A stretch of DNA of 49,973 nucleotides from Myroides odoratimimus. Its GTDB lineage: Bacteria; Bacteroidota; Bacteroidia; Flavobacteriales; Flavobacteriaceae. How positions within the stretch are numbered: the stretch's first letter is position 1; every line of letters starts with the position of its first letter. The notes under the pieces were generated by a model. That model ran no database searches. It was not told the origin of the DNA and was given only the letters and a program-made list of their open reading frames with translations. The translations under genes were made by a program, and so were the position numbers. Below, piece by piece: positions 7,752-14,082 of the stretch. Location of the stretch: contig NZ_JACAKB010000008.1 in assembly GCF_030326305.1 (NCBI RefSeq), positions 1-49,973 of the forward strand, given 5' to 3'.

Positions 7752-8003
7752 ATGAAAAAAGTTATTGAGATACACGCTGCTGATGAAGAAATAGCAATTA
7801 GAGCAAAATCTCTAAAAATACTTAGTGATTTTAGAGTATTAGGATTTGTTACTAGAAAATCATTCTTAACAGTAGTAATGGAACATTATCCTGAATTGAA
7901 TAGTCATGATGGTGGTAATAGGTTGGTTAATTTTTGGGCTGGCCGTGAATTTAGGTTGAATAACCAATTAGAGAATGTATTAGAAAAACTTAAAAACTCT
8001 TAG
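7752..8003 (+). CDS. Small early protein, possible Cro-like regulator
   Basis: This 83-residue protein begins MKKVIEIHAADEEIAIRAKS. It is the first gene of the rightward early operon, directly opposite the repressor, which is where a Cro-type regulator is expected. It is predicted to be mainly helical, with a basic middle part, and I recognise no certain HTH motif. The start at 7752 is chosen because the alternative at 7647 lies upstream of the early promoter. It is followed after 2 bp by the excisionase-like gene. The regulatory role rests on position only. Confidence 0.7.
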   Translation: MKKVIEIHAADEEIAIRAKSLKILSDFRVLGFVTRKSFLTVVMEHYPELNSHDGGNRLVNFWAGREFRLNNQLENVLEKLKNS

Positions 8004-8005
8004 TT

Positions 8006-8272
8006 ATGAGTCTAGAAGGTCAATTAATAGTTAGTGGTATGACAGCGACTGACTTCTTAGAAGCTGTAAAGAACATGGTTCGCGCGGAATTGAGAAACAG
8101 CGAACCTGAAGAATTACTTACTCGTGAAGAGGCAGCTGAATTTCTAAAAGCAAATCCTTCTACTGTAACTACCTGGACAAGTCAAGGGAGGTTGACTTGC
8201 TATGGTATGGGAGGTAGGAGATACTATAAGAAGTCAGAAATAATGGCGGCCCTTGAAATTTTGAAGGTATGA
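8006..8272 (+). CDS. Excisionase-family (HTH_17) DNA-binding protein
   Basis: This 88-residue protein has a MerR/excisionase-type winged helix in the C-terminal half: LLTREEAAEFL, then STVTTWTSQGRL, then GGRRYYKKSEI (about 38-82). Such small proteins act as excisionases (Xis) or phage regulators. It lies in the early operon rather than next to the integrase, so it could either direct excision using the arm sites at the prophage ends or control early genes. The stop overlaps a small ORF (ATGA at 8269). Confidence 0.8.
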   Translation: MSLEGQLIVSGMTATDFLEAVKNMVRAELRNSEPEELLTREEAAEFLKANPSTVTTWTSQGRLTCYGMGGRRYYKKSEIMAALEILKV

Positions 8273-8397
8273 GGACATTTGAACAAGATTGGAAAAGGTT
8301 TAGTGATAAAATAGTTAACTATCTGAATAGTGATGAAACATATAAAAGAGATCCTGCAGGAGATACCAGTGGTGTCAATGCTAAATCAAAACAGTAA
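8269..8397 (+). CDS. Small ORF coupled to the excisionase-like gene
   Basis: A 42-codon reading frame starts with the ATGA overlap of the upstream stop codon. It encodes a charged peptide beginning MRTFEQDWKRFSDKIVNYL, which looks like an amphipathic helix. Its last third overlaps the next small ORF in another frame. No family recognised. The coupling and the protein-like N-terminus support it, and its short length limits confidence. Confidence 0.45.
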   Translation: MRTFEQDWKRFSDKIVNYLNSDETYKRDPAGDTSGVNAKSKQ

Positions 8398-8512
8398 AGT
8401 AGGTAAAACTACTGTTAATTCTAAGAAGTGTGCAGCTAAGAAGTTCGCTTGTCATCCTCAAGGTTGGTTCGATGGAATTGAAGAGTGTAAAGCTTGTAAG
8501 AAAAAGTTTTAA
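8330..8512 (+). CDS. Small cysteine-rich (zinc-ribbon-like) protein
   Basis: The 60-codon frame has a C-terminal half with four cysteines (KKCAAKKFAC and EECKACKKKF) flanking HPQGWFDG, compatible with one zinc site. A later ATG at 8378 would give a 44-residue form that overlaps the upstream ORF by only 20 bp, and it may be the true start. Small basic zinc-ribbon proteins are common in phage early regions and often bind nucleic acid; the function here is unknown. Confidence 0.55.
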   Translation: MMKHIKEILQEIPVVSMLNQNSKVGKTTVNSKKCAAKKFACHPQGWFDGIEECKACKKKF

Positions 8513-8522
8513 TGAAAAGTAA

Positions 8523-8630
8523 CAGAGAGTAAGTCAACTGGGTTGTAAAAGTGTATACAAACAAATAAACACAAAATCTATTAGGCATAAATTTCTTTTC
8601 TCCCTAAGGGTTCGAATCCCTTCTCTCTGA
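8523..8630 (+). ncRNA. tRNA-like element with perfect acceptor and T arms
   Basis: CAGAGAG (8523-8529) and CTCTCTG (8623-8629) form a perfect 7-bp acceptor stem with discriminator A. It is preceded by a canonical T arm, AAGGG-TTCGAAT-CCCTT (8606-8622), and T8/A9 follow the 5' stem. The 108-nt length is too long, and no normal D stem or 5-bp/7-nt anticodon arm can be found. Instead CAAC-TGG-GTTG (8535-8545) and AAAAG/CTTTT (8547-8551 with 8595-8599) could pair. It may be a decayed tRNA, a tRNA with an insertion, or a tRNA-mimicking RNA. No CCA is encoded. Confidence 0.5.
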
Positions 8631-8649
8631 CAAATCAAAATTTAATAAT

Positions 8650-9384
8650 ATGGAGGATCAAAAATTAAAAGTTAAGGCTAAAATCCGCGCTCTTCTGAAT
8701 AAAACAGTTGAGAATGGGGCCTCTGAACAAGAGGCTATGTTAGCACTGAAGAAGGCTAACGAATTGATGTTAGAGAACTTTATCAGTGAACATGATTTAG
8801 AAGGTGTTGCGCCTGAAAAAATTATTGAAGTCAGAGAACCAATTGTGGTTACTAGTTATGATTTTACATGGTTTTATGGTGATCTAGCTAGGTTGTTTGA
8901 CTGTGAGTGTTTTTGGACAACTGGACGTAAAGGAGATATTGTGTTCTTTGGTTTTGAATCAGATGCTAAGCTAGCAATGTATTTCTATAGATTGATTATG
9001 AAGGCAGCTTTTAACTCTATTGAAGAGTATAAGAAAAGCTTTGAGTATATCCATTCTAAAGCGTTTTATGGAATGCATGGTAAGACTTTGGTGTCTTCCT
9101 TTGTAAAAGGCTTTACAATAAGATTAGGACAAAGGTTGATGGAAATGTATGAACAAAGAAAGGCTTCTATTCCTTATGGAATGGGGTTAATGGTTATTCA
9201 AAAGGATGAACAAGTTAAAACTGAGTTCGATAAACAGAATCCAAACCTTAAGTCTCATAAAGTAAACTTAGATAATTTGGAATTTACAGCTTTTGAAGCA
9301 GGTAAGATAGATGGAGATAAGATTGATTTAGTACAGCCATTGAATGGTGGTGTGAAAGATAATGTGGCTCAGTTAACTATGTAG
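8650..9384 (+). CDS. DUF2786 domain protein
   Basis: The first 45 residues (KVKAKIRALLNKTVENGASEQEAMLALKKANELM...) match DUF2786, a helical domain common in phages and mobile elements. The remaining part (about 60-200, with many aromatic residues) matches the associated domain found after it in many family members. Biochemical function is unknown; DNA or metalloprotease-like roles have been suggested for relatives, but I see no HExxH. It belongs to the early operon, and the next gene follows after 4 bp. Confidence 0.8.
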   Translation: MEDQKLKVKAKIRALLNKTVENGASEQEAMLALKKANELMLENFISEHDLEGVAPEKIIEVREPIVVTSYDFTWFYGDLARLFDCECFWTTGRKGDIVFFGFESDAKLAMYFYRLIMKAAFNSIEEYKKSFEYIHSKAFYGMHGKTLVSSFVKGFTIRLGQRLMEMYEQRKASIPYGMGLMVIQKDEQVKTEFDKQNPNLKSHKVNLDNLEFTAFEAGKIDGDKIDLVQPLNGGVKDNVAQLTM

Positions 9385-9388
9385 AGAG

Positions 9389-9769
9389 ATGATGGAAAAG
9401 CAATTTGTTACTAAGCAATTTGAATTGATAGAAGAACTTGTGATGGTTGATGGTAAAAAGGTAGGGTATCAGTATACTCTAAAGATTATAGGTCCTAATA
9501 TGAATATAGAGAACTATACGTTGGATGCTTTAATTAAGCAAAAATGTTGTAGTGATAAAAGAAAATTAAATGATATATCATTACCAGTATTACTGTTAAT
9601 GATAGGTTATCTTTTATTGCTCATCATAGCTATAATACCTAGTATAATCGTAACTATTGAGCCTAGTGCAATAATTAGTCGCTCGATGGATGTGAGTTTT
9701 GGTATTATACGCATTATTCTAGCAGGGTACTTAGTTTGGTTTTCTTTGTTTTTTAAGTCAGTTGCGTAA
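9389..9769 (+). CDS. Hypothetical membrane protein overlapping an antisense gene
   Basis: This 126-codon frame has a soluble N-terminal part (about 1-65) that looks like a real protein, followed by two hydrophobic segments (about 68-92 and 103-122). Its last 163 bp overlap, tail to tail, the leftward ORF ending at 9607. The hydrophobic part could be real or could be an extension through antisense sequence after loss of the original stop. It follows the DUF2786 gene by 4 bp. Confidence 0.5.
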   Translation: MMEKQFVTKQFELIEELVMVDGKKVGYQYTLKIIGPNMNIENYTLDALIKQKCCSDKRKLNDISLPVLLLMIGYLLLLIIAIIPSIIVTIEPSAIISRSMDVSFGIIRIILAGYLVWFSLFFKSVA

Positions 9770-9969
9770 TCTGATGATTTACTATTGATCATTTGGTCAA
9801 TGGCTTGTTGGTTAACAATAGAAACTTGATAGTTTTCTATATGTACTATTTGTTTGTTTTTGAGTTCTAATATGAATTCATAAACATCATCTTCTATATC
9901 CTTAGTAAATGGGTAGAAGTTGTCTGATTTAAGTTCTTTTAGGAACTGTAATTTACTATTTGAAAGCAT
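9607..9969 (-). CDS. Tail-anchored hypothetical protein, divergent from the replication initiator
   Basis: This 120-residue protein has a soluble winged-helix-like N-terminal part (about 1-65; LQFLKELKSDNFYPFT, then VYEFILELKNKQIVHI) and a single C-terminal membrane segment (about 94-116) ending in a basic tail (MMSNKR). It is the only leftward gene in the early block and starts 42 bp from the replication initiator, so the two share a divergent promoter region. No named family recognised. Its 3' part overlaps the end of the rightward membrane ORF. Confidence 0.6.
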   Translation of the reverse strand: MLSNSKLQFLKELKSDNFYPFTKDIEDDVYEFILELKNKQIVHIENYQVSIVNQQAIDQMINSKSSDYATDLKNKENQTKYPARIMRIIPKLTSIERLIIALGSIVTIILGIIAMMSNKR

Positions 9970-10011
9970 AATAAGGTATTTATATGCAATGTACTTAAAA
10001 AAGTTAATAAA

Positions 10012-10665
10012 ATGAATGAAGGTTTTTGGTCTATCCTTACTGCAGAGGTAAGATATGATAAGCGATTAAAGCCTAATGCTAAGCTATTGTATAGTGAGAT
10101 TAGTGCTTTAACTAGTCGTGATGGTTATTGCTGGGCTAAGAATGAATACTTCGCAGAGTTGTATGATGTGAGTCCTGAAACTATTTCAAGGTGGATTTCG
10201 CAATTAAAAAAATATGGCTATTTGTTAGTTGAAATAGAAAATAAATCAGGTGGCTTTGAGCGTAAAATCCGCCTTGACATTTCAGGCAAAGCGCCTTGTC
10301 ATTTTGAGCAATCCGCCTTGACAAAAAAGACAAACCGCCTTGACGAAAATGTCAATATAATAATACATACTAATAATACAATTAATAAGAAAGGGGCTCT
10401 CGAATTTTTAAAAGAAAATAGTTTTAGTCTTTATGAAAGTTTTGAGATGAGATTTAAAAAACAAATCTCTGATTTTGATAAGTTCTGTGAGTTGTTTGAT
10501 TTGAAGTTTGATGAAGAAGATTTAGAGTACGCAGTTAAAAAAATAAATAGTCGTTTGACAAGATTTGCGATTAACTATTGCGAGAATGAAAGAAAGGGAT
10601 ATGGAGGAAGTCAGCAACAAGTAATGCAGCCAGTTGTTCAATCATATTCAAAAAATACATTTTAA
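10012..10665 (+). CDS. Phage replication initiator (winged-helix N-terminus) with internal origin
   Basis: The 217 residues begin NEGFWSILTAEVRYDKRLKPNA, followed by an HTH (about 25-70; YFAELYDVSPETISRWISQLKKYGYL) typical of HTH_36/phage replisome organisers and plasmid/phage initiators. A low-complexity linker (about 85-125) is encoded by four phased iterons. The C-terminal part (about 125-200) is helical and probably contacts the helicase, as in lambda O and DnaD-like proteins. The DnaB-type helicase gene lies 91 bp downstream. The protein probably binds the iterons within its own gene to start theta replication. Confidence 0.85.
   Translation: MNEGFWSILTAEVRYDKRLKPNAKLLYSEISALTSRDGYCWAKNEYFAELYDVSPETISRWISQLKKYGYLLVEIENKSGGFERKIRLDISGKAPCHFEQSALTKKTNRLDENVNIIIHTNNTINKKGALEFLKENSFSLYESFEMRFKKQISDFDKFCELFDLKFDEEDLEYAVKKINSRLTRFAINYCENERKGYGGSQQQVMQPVVQSYSKNTF
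10269..10345 (+). repeat. Four 22-bp-spaced iterons: probable prophage replication origin
   Basis: CCGCCTTGACA (10269), GCGCCTTGTCA (10291), CCGCCTTGACA (10313) and CCGCCTTGACG (10335) share the core CGCCTTG(A/T)C and are spaced exactly 22 bp apart, so they lie on one face of the helix. They are inside the initiator gene and are followed by an A+T-rich stretch (about 10352-10392) that could be the unwinding element. This is the lambda O / oriLambda arrangement. Confidence 0.85.
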
Positions 10666-10756
10666 GTATTGTTTGGGCTGTTTTTTATTGTTTTACTAGG
10701 GTTTGTTTATTTAGTGTTAGTAAATGTTTTAAAATGGCTTTAAAATAGATTTAGTT

Positions 10757-12226
10757 ATGAAACAAGAAATTAAAGGATTGGTTCCTCCTCATTCAAAAGA
10801 TATCGAAGAAGCTGTATTAGGTTCGATGATCAACGATAAGAAGTCTTTAGATGAAGCAATGCAAGTGATTAAAGACTCTTCAGTATTTTATGTGCAGGAT
10901 AATGTAGAAGTGTTCGAAGCTATACAGACGTTATATGCAAATAGTCTTCCTGTTGATTTACTAAGTGTGTGTCAGCAGCTAAGATCTAATGGAAAGAATC
11001 ATGACGCATTCGTGGTTGGTTTGGCTCAACAGTATGTAAGTTCTGCGCACATTGATTACCACTGTAGATTATTGTTGCAAAAGAAGCTTAGACGAATGAT
11101 TGTGTCTTTCAATTCAAGAATGAATGCCGCTGCTATGGATGAGACAAATGATGTTTTTGATTTGTTATCTAGGTGGAATAAAGAGTTTGATACAGTTACT
11201 GAGCTTATTACTGCAGGTAAATCTAGTGTGACTCTAGCTGAATCTCTTCAAGACTTAAGTAAGCGCTTAGAGTTTATTTCTAAGAGTACAGGTGAAAGTA
11301 AGATTACTGGAGTTCTTACAGGGTTTAAGCGTATTGATGCTTATACAAGTGGGTATCAAGAAGGAGATCTAGTAATATTAGCTGCACGCCCTGGTATGGG
11401 TAAGACAGCTAAGGCATTAAAGACTGTTGTGGAGAATGCAAGGGCAGGTAATGCAGTAGGAGTTATAAGTCTTGAGATGCCTATACAGCAACTTGCTTCT
11501 AGGATTGTGTCTATTGATACTAACTTTCACTTAGGACAGTTAATGAAGACAGGGTTTGATAAGCCTGAGTATTGGGATACTTTTAATTATCACGTTGGTA
11601 GAATGGAGAAGTATCCAGTGTTTATGAAAGATTCGGGTGTTAATGATATATCTGATATAGTGATTGAAGCTAGAAGTTGGAAACGTAAGCATGATATAAA
11701 ATTATTAGTAGTTGATTACTTGCAATTGGTTAGTGATAGGACTAAAGGGAATAATCGTGAACAAGAGATTAGTTCTGTTAGTAGAAGGATGAAGCTTTTA
11801 GCAAAAGAGTTAGGTATACCAATTATACTTCTTTCGCAGTTATCTCGTAAGGTGGAAGATAGAGGAGGATTGAAACGTCCATTGCTTTCTGACTTAAGAG
11901 AATCAGGAAGTATAGAACAAGATGCTGATATCGTTGAGTTTATTTATCGTCCAGAGTATTATAACATTGATTTAAGTAATCCTGAGTTTGAGAAGATGAC
12001 AGAGCAAGGTGGTGATACAGAGATAATCTTTGCTAAGTATAGAGCAGGTTCTATTGGAACTACCTTCTTAAAATGGATTGGAGATAAAACAAAGTTTGTT
12101 GACCCTACTGATTCGAATGAGAGTGTTGCTAAGTTACCTGAGGTGAGTGTATTTAATAATCCTAATCAGTTGGTAGGTAATTTGCCTAATGCATCTGATG
12201 TGTTTGGAGATGATAATCCTTTTTAA
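10757..12226 (+). CDS. dnaB: DnaB-type replicative DNA helicase
   Basis: The protein has 489 residues. The N-terminal DnaB domain (about 8-110; PPHSKDIEEAVLGSMI is the usual opening) is followed by the RecA-like helicase domain. Walker A is RPGMGKTAKA at about 211-220, Walker B is LLVVDYLQLV, and the conserved SQLSRKVEDR and DLRESGSIEQDAD motifs are present. It forms a hexamer that unwinds DNA at the fork and replaces or recruits host DnaB. Length and motifs are complete. The upstream initiator probably loads it, as no separate loader is seen. The acidic tail ending GDDNPF is usual. Confidence 0.93.
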   Translation: MKQEIKGLVPPHSKDIEEAVLGSMINDKKSLDEAMQVIKDSSVFYVQDNVEVFEAIQTLYANSLPVDLLSVCQQLRSNGKNHDAFVVGLAQQYVSSAHIDYHCRLLLQKKLRRMIVSFNSRMNAAAMDETNDVFDLLSRWNKEFDTVTELITAGKSSVTLAESLQDLSKRLEFISKSTGESKITGVLTGFKRIDAYTSGYQEGDLVILAARPGMGKTAKALKTVVENARAGNAVGVISLEMPIQQLASRIVSIDTNFHLGQLMKTGFDKPEYWDTFNYHVGRMEKYPVFMKDSGVNDISDIVIEARSWKRKHDIKLLVVDYLQLVSDRTKGNNREQEISSVSRRMKLLAKELGIPIILLSQLSRKVEDRGGLKRPLLSDLRESGSIEQDADIVEFIYRPEYYNIDLSNPEFEKMTEQGGDTEIIFAKYRAGSIGTTFLKWIGDKTKFVDPTDSNESVAKLPEVSVFNNPNQLVGNLPNASDVFGDDNPF

Positions 12227-12235
12227 AAACAAAAA

Positions 12236-12266
12236 AGCTACCATTAAGTATGGTAGCTAAAAAAAT
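12236..12266 (-). terminator. Terminator of the small secreted-protein gene
   Basis: AGCTACCAT and ATGGTAGCT form a 9-bp stem. On the leftward strand a T run follows the stem; on the rightward strand an A run follows. It should therefore terminate the leftward gene and allow rightward phage transcription to read through. Confidence 0.7.
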
Positions 12267-12285
12267 ATTGTTGTTGAGAGTTTTA

Positions 12286-12552
12286 TTAGCAATCTCCTAT
12301 TACATAAAATGATACATCATCTTGATTGTATTTTCCGCCAAATTCTTGAATTCTATCATGAATCGTTTCAAATGTATAACACCCTGTTTCTTGATGTATT
12401 ATAGCTCCTGTAGTACCAGAGTAAACAGTAATCTCCCATTTTTGATAAGTATCTACAGTAGTAGTTTCGGCGGTCTTATCTATAGTGTTTGCGCTAATTG
12501 AGCTAGCTCCTAAAACAAACAGAGAAGCAAATAATAATAAACTTTTTTTCAT
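12286..12552 (-). CDS. Small secreted protein (lysogenic-conversion candidate)
   Basis: The protein has 88 residues, with a Sec signal peptide (MKKSLLLFASLFVLGASS, cleavage about after SISA at residue 21). The mature protein is about 67 residues with two cysteines (about 72 in GCYTF... and the last residue), so one disulfide in the periplasm or outside is possible. It is transcribed against the surrounding phage genes and has its own terminator, the usual layout of a moron gene expressed from the lysogen. No family recognised. Confidence 0.7.
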   Translation of the reverse strand: MKKSLLLFASLFVLGASSISANTIDKTAETTTVDTYQKWEITVYSGTTGAIIHQETGCYTFETIHDRIQEFGGKYNQDDVSFYVIGDC

Positions 12553-12646
12553 AATTAAAATTGATTTTGGTTATGAAATAAAAATAGTAAATAAAAATTA
12601 AGTAAAAAATAAAACTTCCCACTTGAATTTGTAAGTGGTTAATGTT

Positions 12647-12925
12647 ATGACAGTGCAAGAGTTAATTAATGAGTTAGAGAGAATGCCTAGAGATATGCCT
12701 GTGTGTTTATTCGATTGGCGTAAGAATTTAGGGTTAGGATTTGGTGATAATAGTTCTGAAGGAGTCTATGATAAGTATGATGTCTCTATTCAAGAGATTG
12801 CTACTGAGGATGAAATGAATTACTATGTCGAGCAATATGGGGAAGAGTTTAAGCCTTGGGTGTCTATTACTTTTGAGAATAGTGATTATAATGATGATGG
12901 TGAATTAATTGAATTATTAGAGTGA
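12647..12925 (+). CDS. Small conserved phage protein of unknown function
   Basis: The ATG at 12647 gives MTVQELINELERMPRDMPV, the usual opening of a family of small phage/plasmid proteins in Bacteroidota; the upstream ATG at 12635 is less likely. The 92 residues are acidic, with no membrane segment. An inverted repeat CCACTT-N8-AAGTGG (12619-12638) lies just before the start and may be an operator or leader hairpin. The gene begins the block leading to HNH and terminase and is 1 bp from the HNH gene. Confidence 0.7.
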   Translation: MTVQELINELERMPRDMPVCLFDWRKNLGLGFGDNSSEGVYDKYDVSIQEIATEDEMNYYVEQYGEEFKPWVSITFENSDYNDDGELIELLE

Positions 12926-12926
12926 T

Positions 12927-13223
12927 ATGGCTAAGAGAATAGATAGTGTTAAGAGGCCTTGGGTGCAGGAGCGTAAGGCATTTGAAAGGAATGTACATGA
13001 TAACAGTAAGTTCTACAATAGTAGGACATGGAGGAAGTTTAGACGTGCTTTCTTGGATAAGAATCCTTTGTGCGTTATGTGTGAATCTATAGGTGAAGTA
13101 GTTGTTGCAACTGTAGCGGATCATATCATACCAATCAATAAAGGTGGTGCGGAGTTAGATGAATCTAATCTGCAAGGCTTGTGTGCTTCTCACCACAACG
13201 CTAAGTCTGCTAAGGATAAATAA
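12927..13223 (+). CDS. HNH endonuclease
   Basis: This 98-residue protein has the HNH motif ADHIIPINKGG...ESNLQGLCASHHNAKS (about 67-95) and the CVMC zinc-knuckle pair upstream (about 50-53). HNH proteins placed just before the small terminase gene are needed by many cos-type HK97-like phages for cutting concatemers together with the terminase. The basic N-terminal arm (KRPWVQERKAFERN) fits DNA binding. Position and motif agree well. Confidence 0.9.
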   Translation: MAKRIDSVKRPWVQERKAFERNVHDNSKFYNSRTWRKFRRAFLDKNPLCVMCESIGEVVVATVADHIIPINKGGAELDESNLQGLCASHHNAKSAKDK

Positions 13224-13408
13224 AATTTATTGAAATTTTGTGAAAAAATAGATTTTTTCTATTTTTTTAGGGGGTATGGGGGTAAAAAAGTTTTGGTTAA
13301 GACCTAGTGTACATCGCATGATAGTCAGAATTTTACTCGGAGTGAATTTTAGGTAGGGGGGGTCTAAATGTTTAATGTTTAGAAATGTAGGATAAAAAAG
13401 AAGGATAA
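13224..13408. other. Intergenic candidate cos region between HNH and terminase
   Basis: This 185-bp gap has unusual sequence: poly-A/T tracts, then the purine-rich strand AGGGGGTATGGGGGTA (13270-13285), then TAGGGGGGGT-like bases near 13355. It lies between the HNH and small terminase genes, where cos sites are usual in this phage type. No gene of credible length is present. The cut position cannot be read from sequence. Confidence 0.35.
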
Positions 13409-13912
13409 ATGAAAGAGGATAACAAAGTTGTTAATATGGCAGGGGAGATCCTTTCTTGGGATGATGCAGGAGGGGGAAAAAAGAATAAGAATTTATATGA
13501 TGTGCTGGATAAGTTGCCTGCTCCATTGGCGAAATTTAATTTATCTAAGGATCAGAAATATTGGTACAAGTATTTCGGGGAGCAGTTGGTTAGTAGTGGT
13601 CGATTAACTAAACCTGATTTAGTTCACTTGCATAGGCTAGCGACTACAATAGATTATTACATTCAAGCAGAAGCTGAGATTAATAGTCGTGGTTTTCAAG
13701 GTGGGTTAATTCAAACTTTCAAAGGTGGAGCGACTAATGTCAGTGGGTATGTAACTGTGCGAGAAAAGATGATTAAAGATTTAGATGATTTGTCTAAGCA
13801 CTTTGGGTTCTCGTTTAAAGATAGAAGTAAGTTAACAGAAGTGAGAACTTCTGATCCAGGACAAGGAGATTTGTTCTCAGGATTCCTGAATCAGAAGTAT
13901 TCTAATGGTTAA
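13409..13912 (+). CDS. terS: Terminase small subunit (P27 family)
   Basis: This 167-residue protein has the P27-family pattern: PAPLAKFNLSKDQKYWYKYF... (about 35-55), a helical middle (LHRLATTIDYYIQAEAEI), and the C-terminal REKMIKDLDDLSKHFGFS segment. It binds the packaging site and hands DNA to the large subunit. It is followed by 160 bp that carry a short leftward ORF before the large subunit, although these genes are usually adjacent. Confidence 0.88.
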   Translation: MKEDNKVVNMAGEILSWDDAGGGKKNKNLYDVLDKLPAPLAKFNLSKDQKYWYKYFGEQLVSSGRLTKPDLVHLHRLATTIDYYIQAEAEINSRGFQGGLIQTFKGGATNVSGYVTVREKMIKDLDDLSKHFGFSFKDRSKLTEVRTSDPGQGDLFSGFLNQKYSNG

Positions 13913-14040
13913 TTTTTTTCATCATCATCTTTTGGGTTGTCAACAGGGTCTTTGTCTTTATCGCTCCAATGTGTATCATCATATCCCCAAGTGTCTCTAT
14001 AAAAGATTTCAAGGGAAAAATTTGGGTTTTGTAATTTCAT
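13909..14040 (-). CDS. Short antisense ORF between the terminase genes
   Basis: A 43-codon leftward frame begins MKLQNPNFSLEIFYRDTWGY and ends in a very acidic tail (DKDKDPVDNPKDDDEKN). Its stop overlaps the terS stop (TTA/TAA at 13909-13912). No homologue recognised. It may be a real small acidic protein or may be chance; the protein-like composition and exact fit in the gap favour the former slightly. Confidence 0.4.
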   Translation of the reverse strand: MKLQNPNFSLEIFYRDTWGYDDTHWSDKDKDPVDNPKDDDEKN

Positions 14041-14082
14041 ATTATAATACTTATTAAGTGTGATATAAAAATAATGATAATT

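Noticed and set aside
12867-13124. Leftward 85-codon frame opposite the HNH gene
   Set aside because: It is antisense to two well-supported genes and has low-complexity His/Tyr-rich content typical of a shadow frame.
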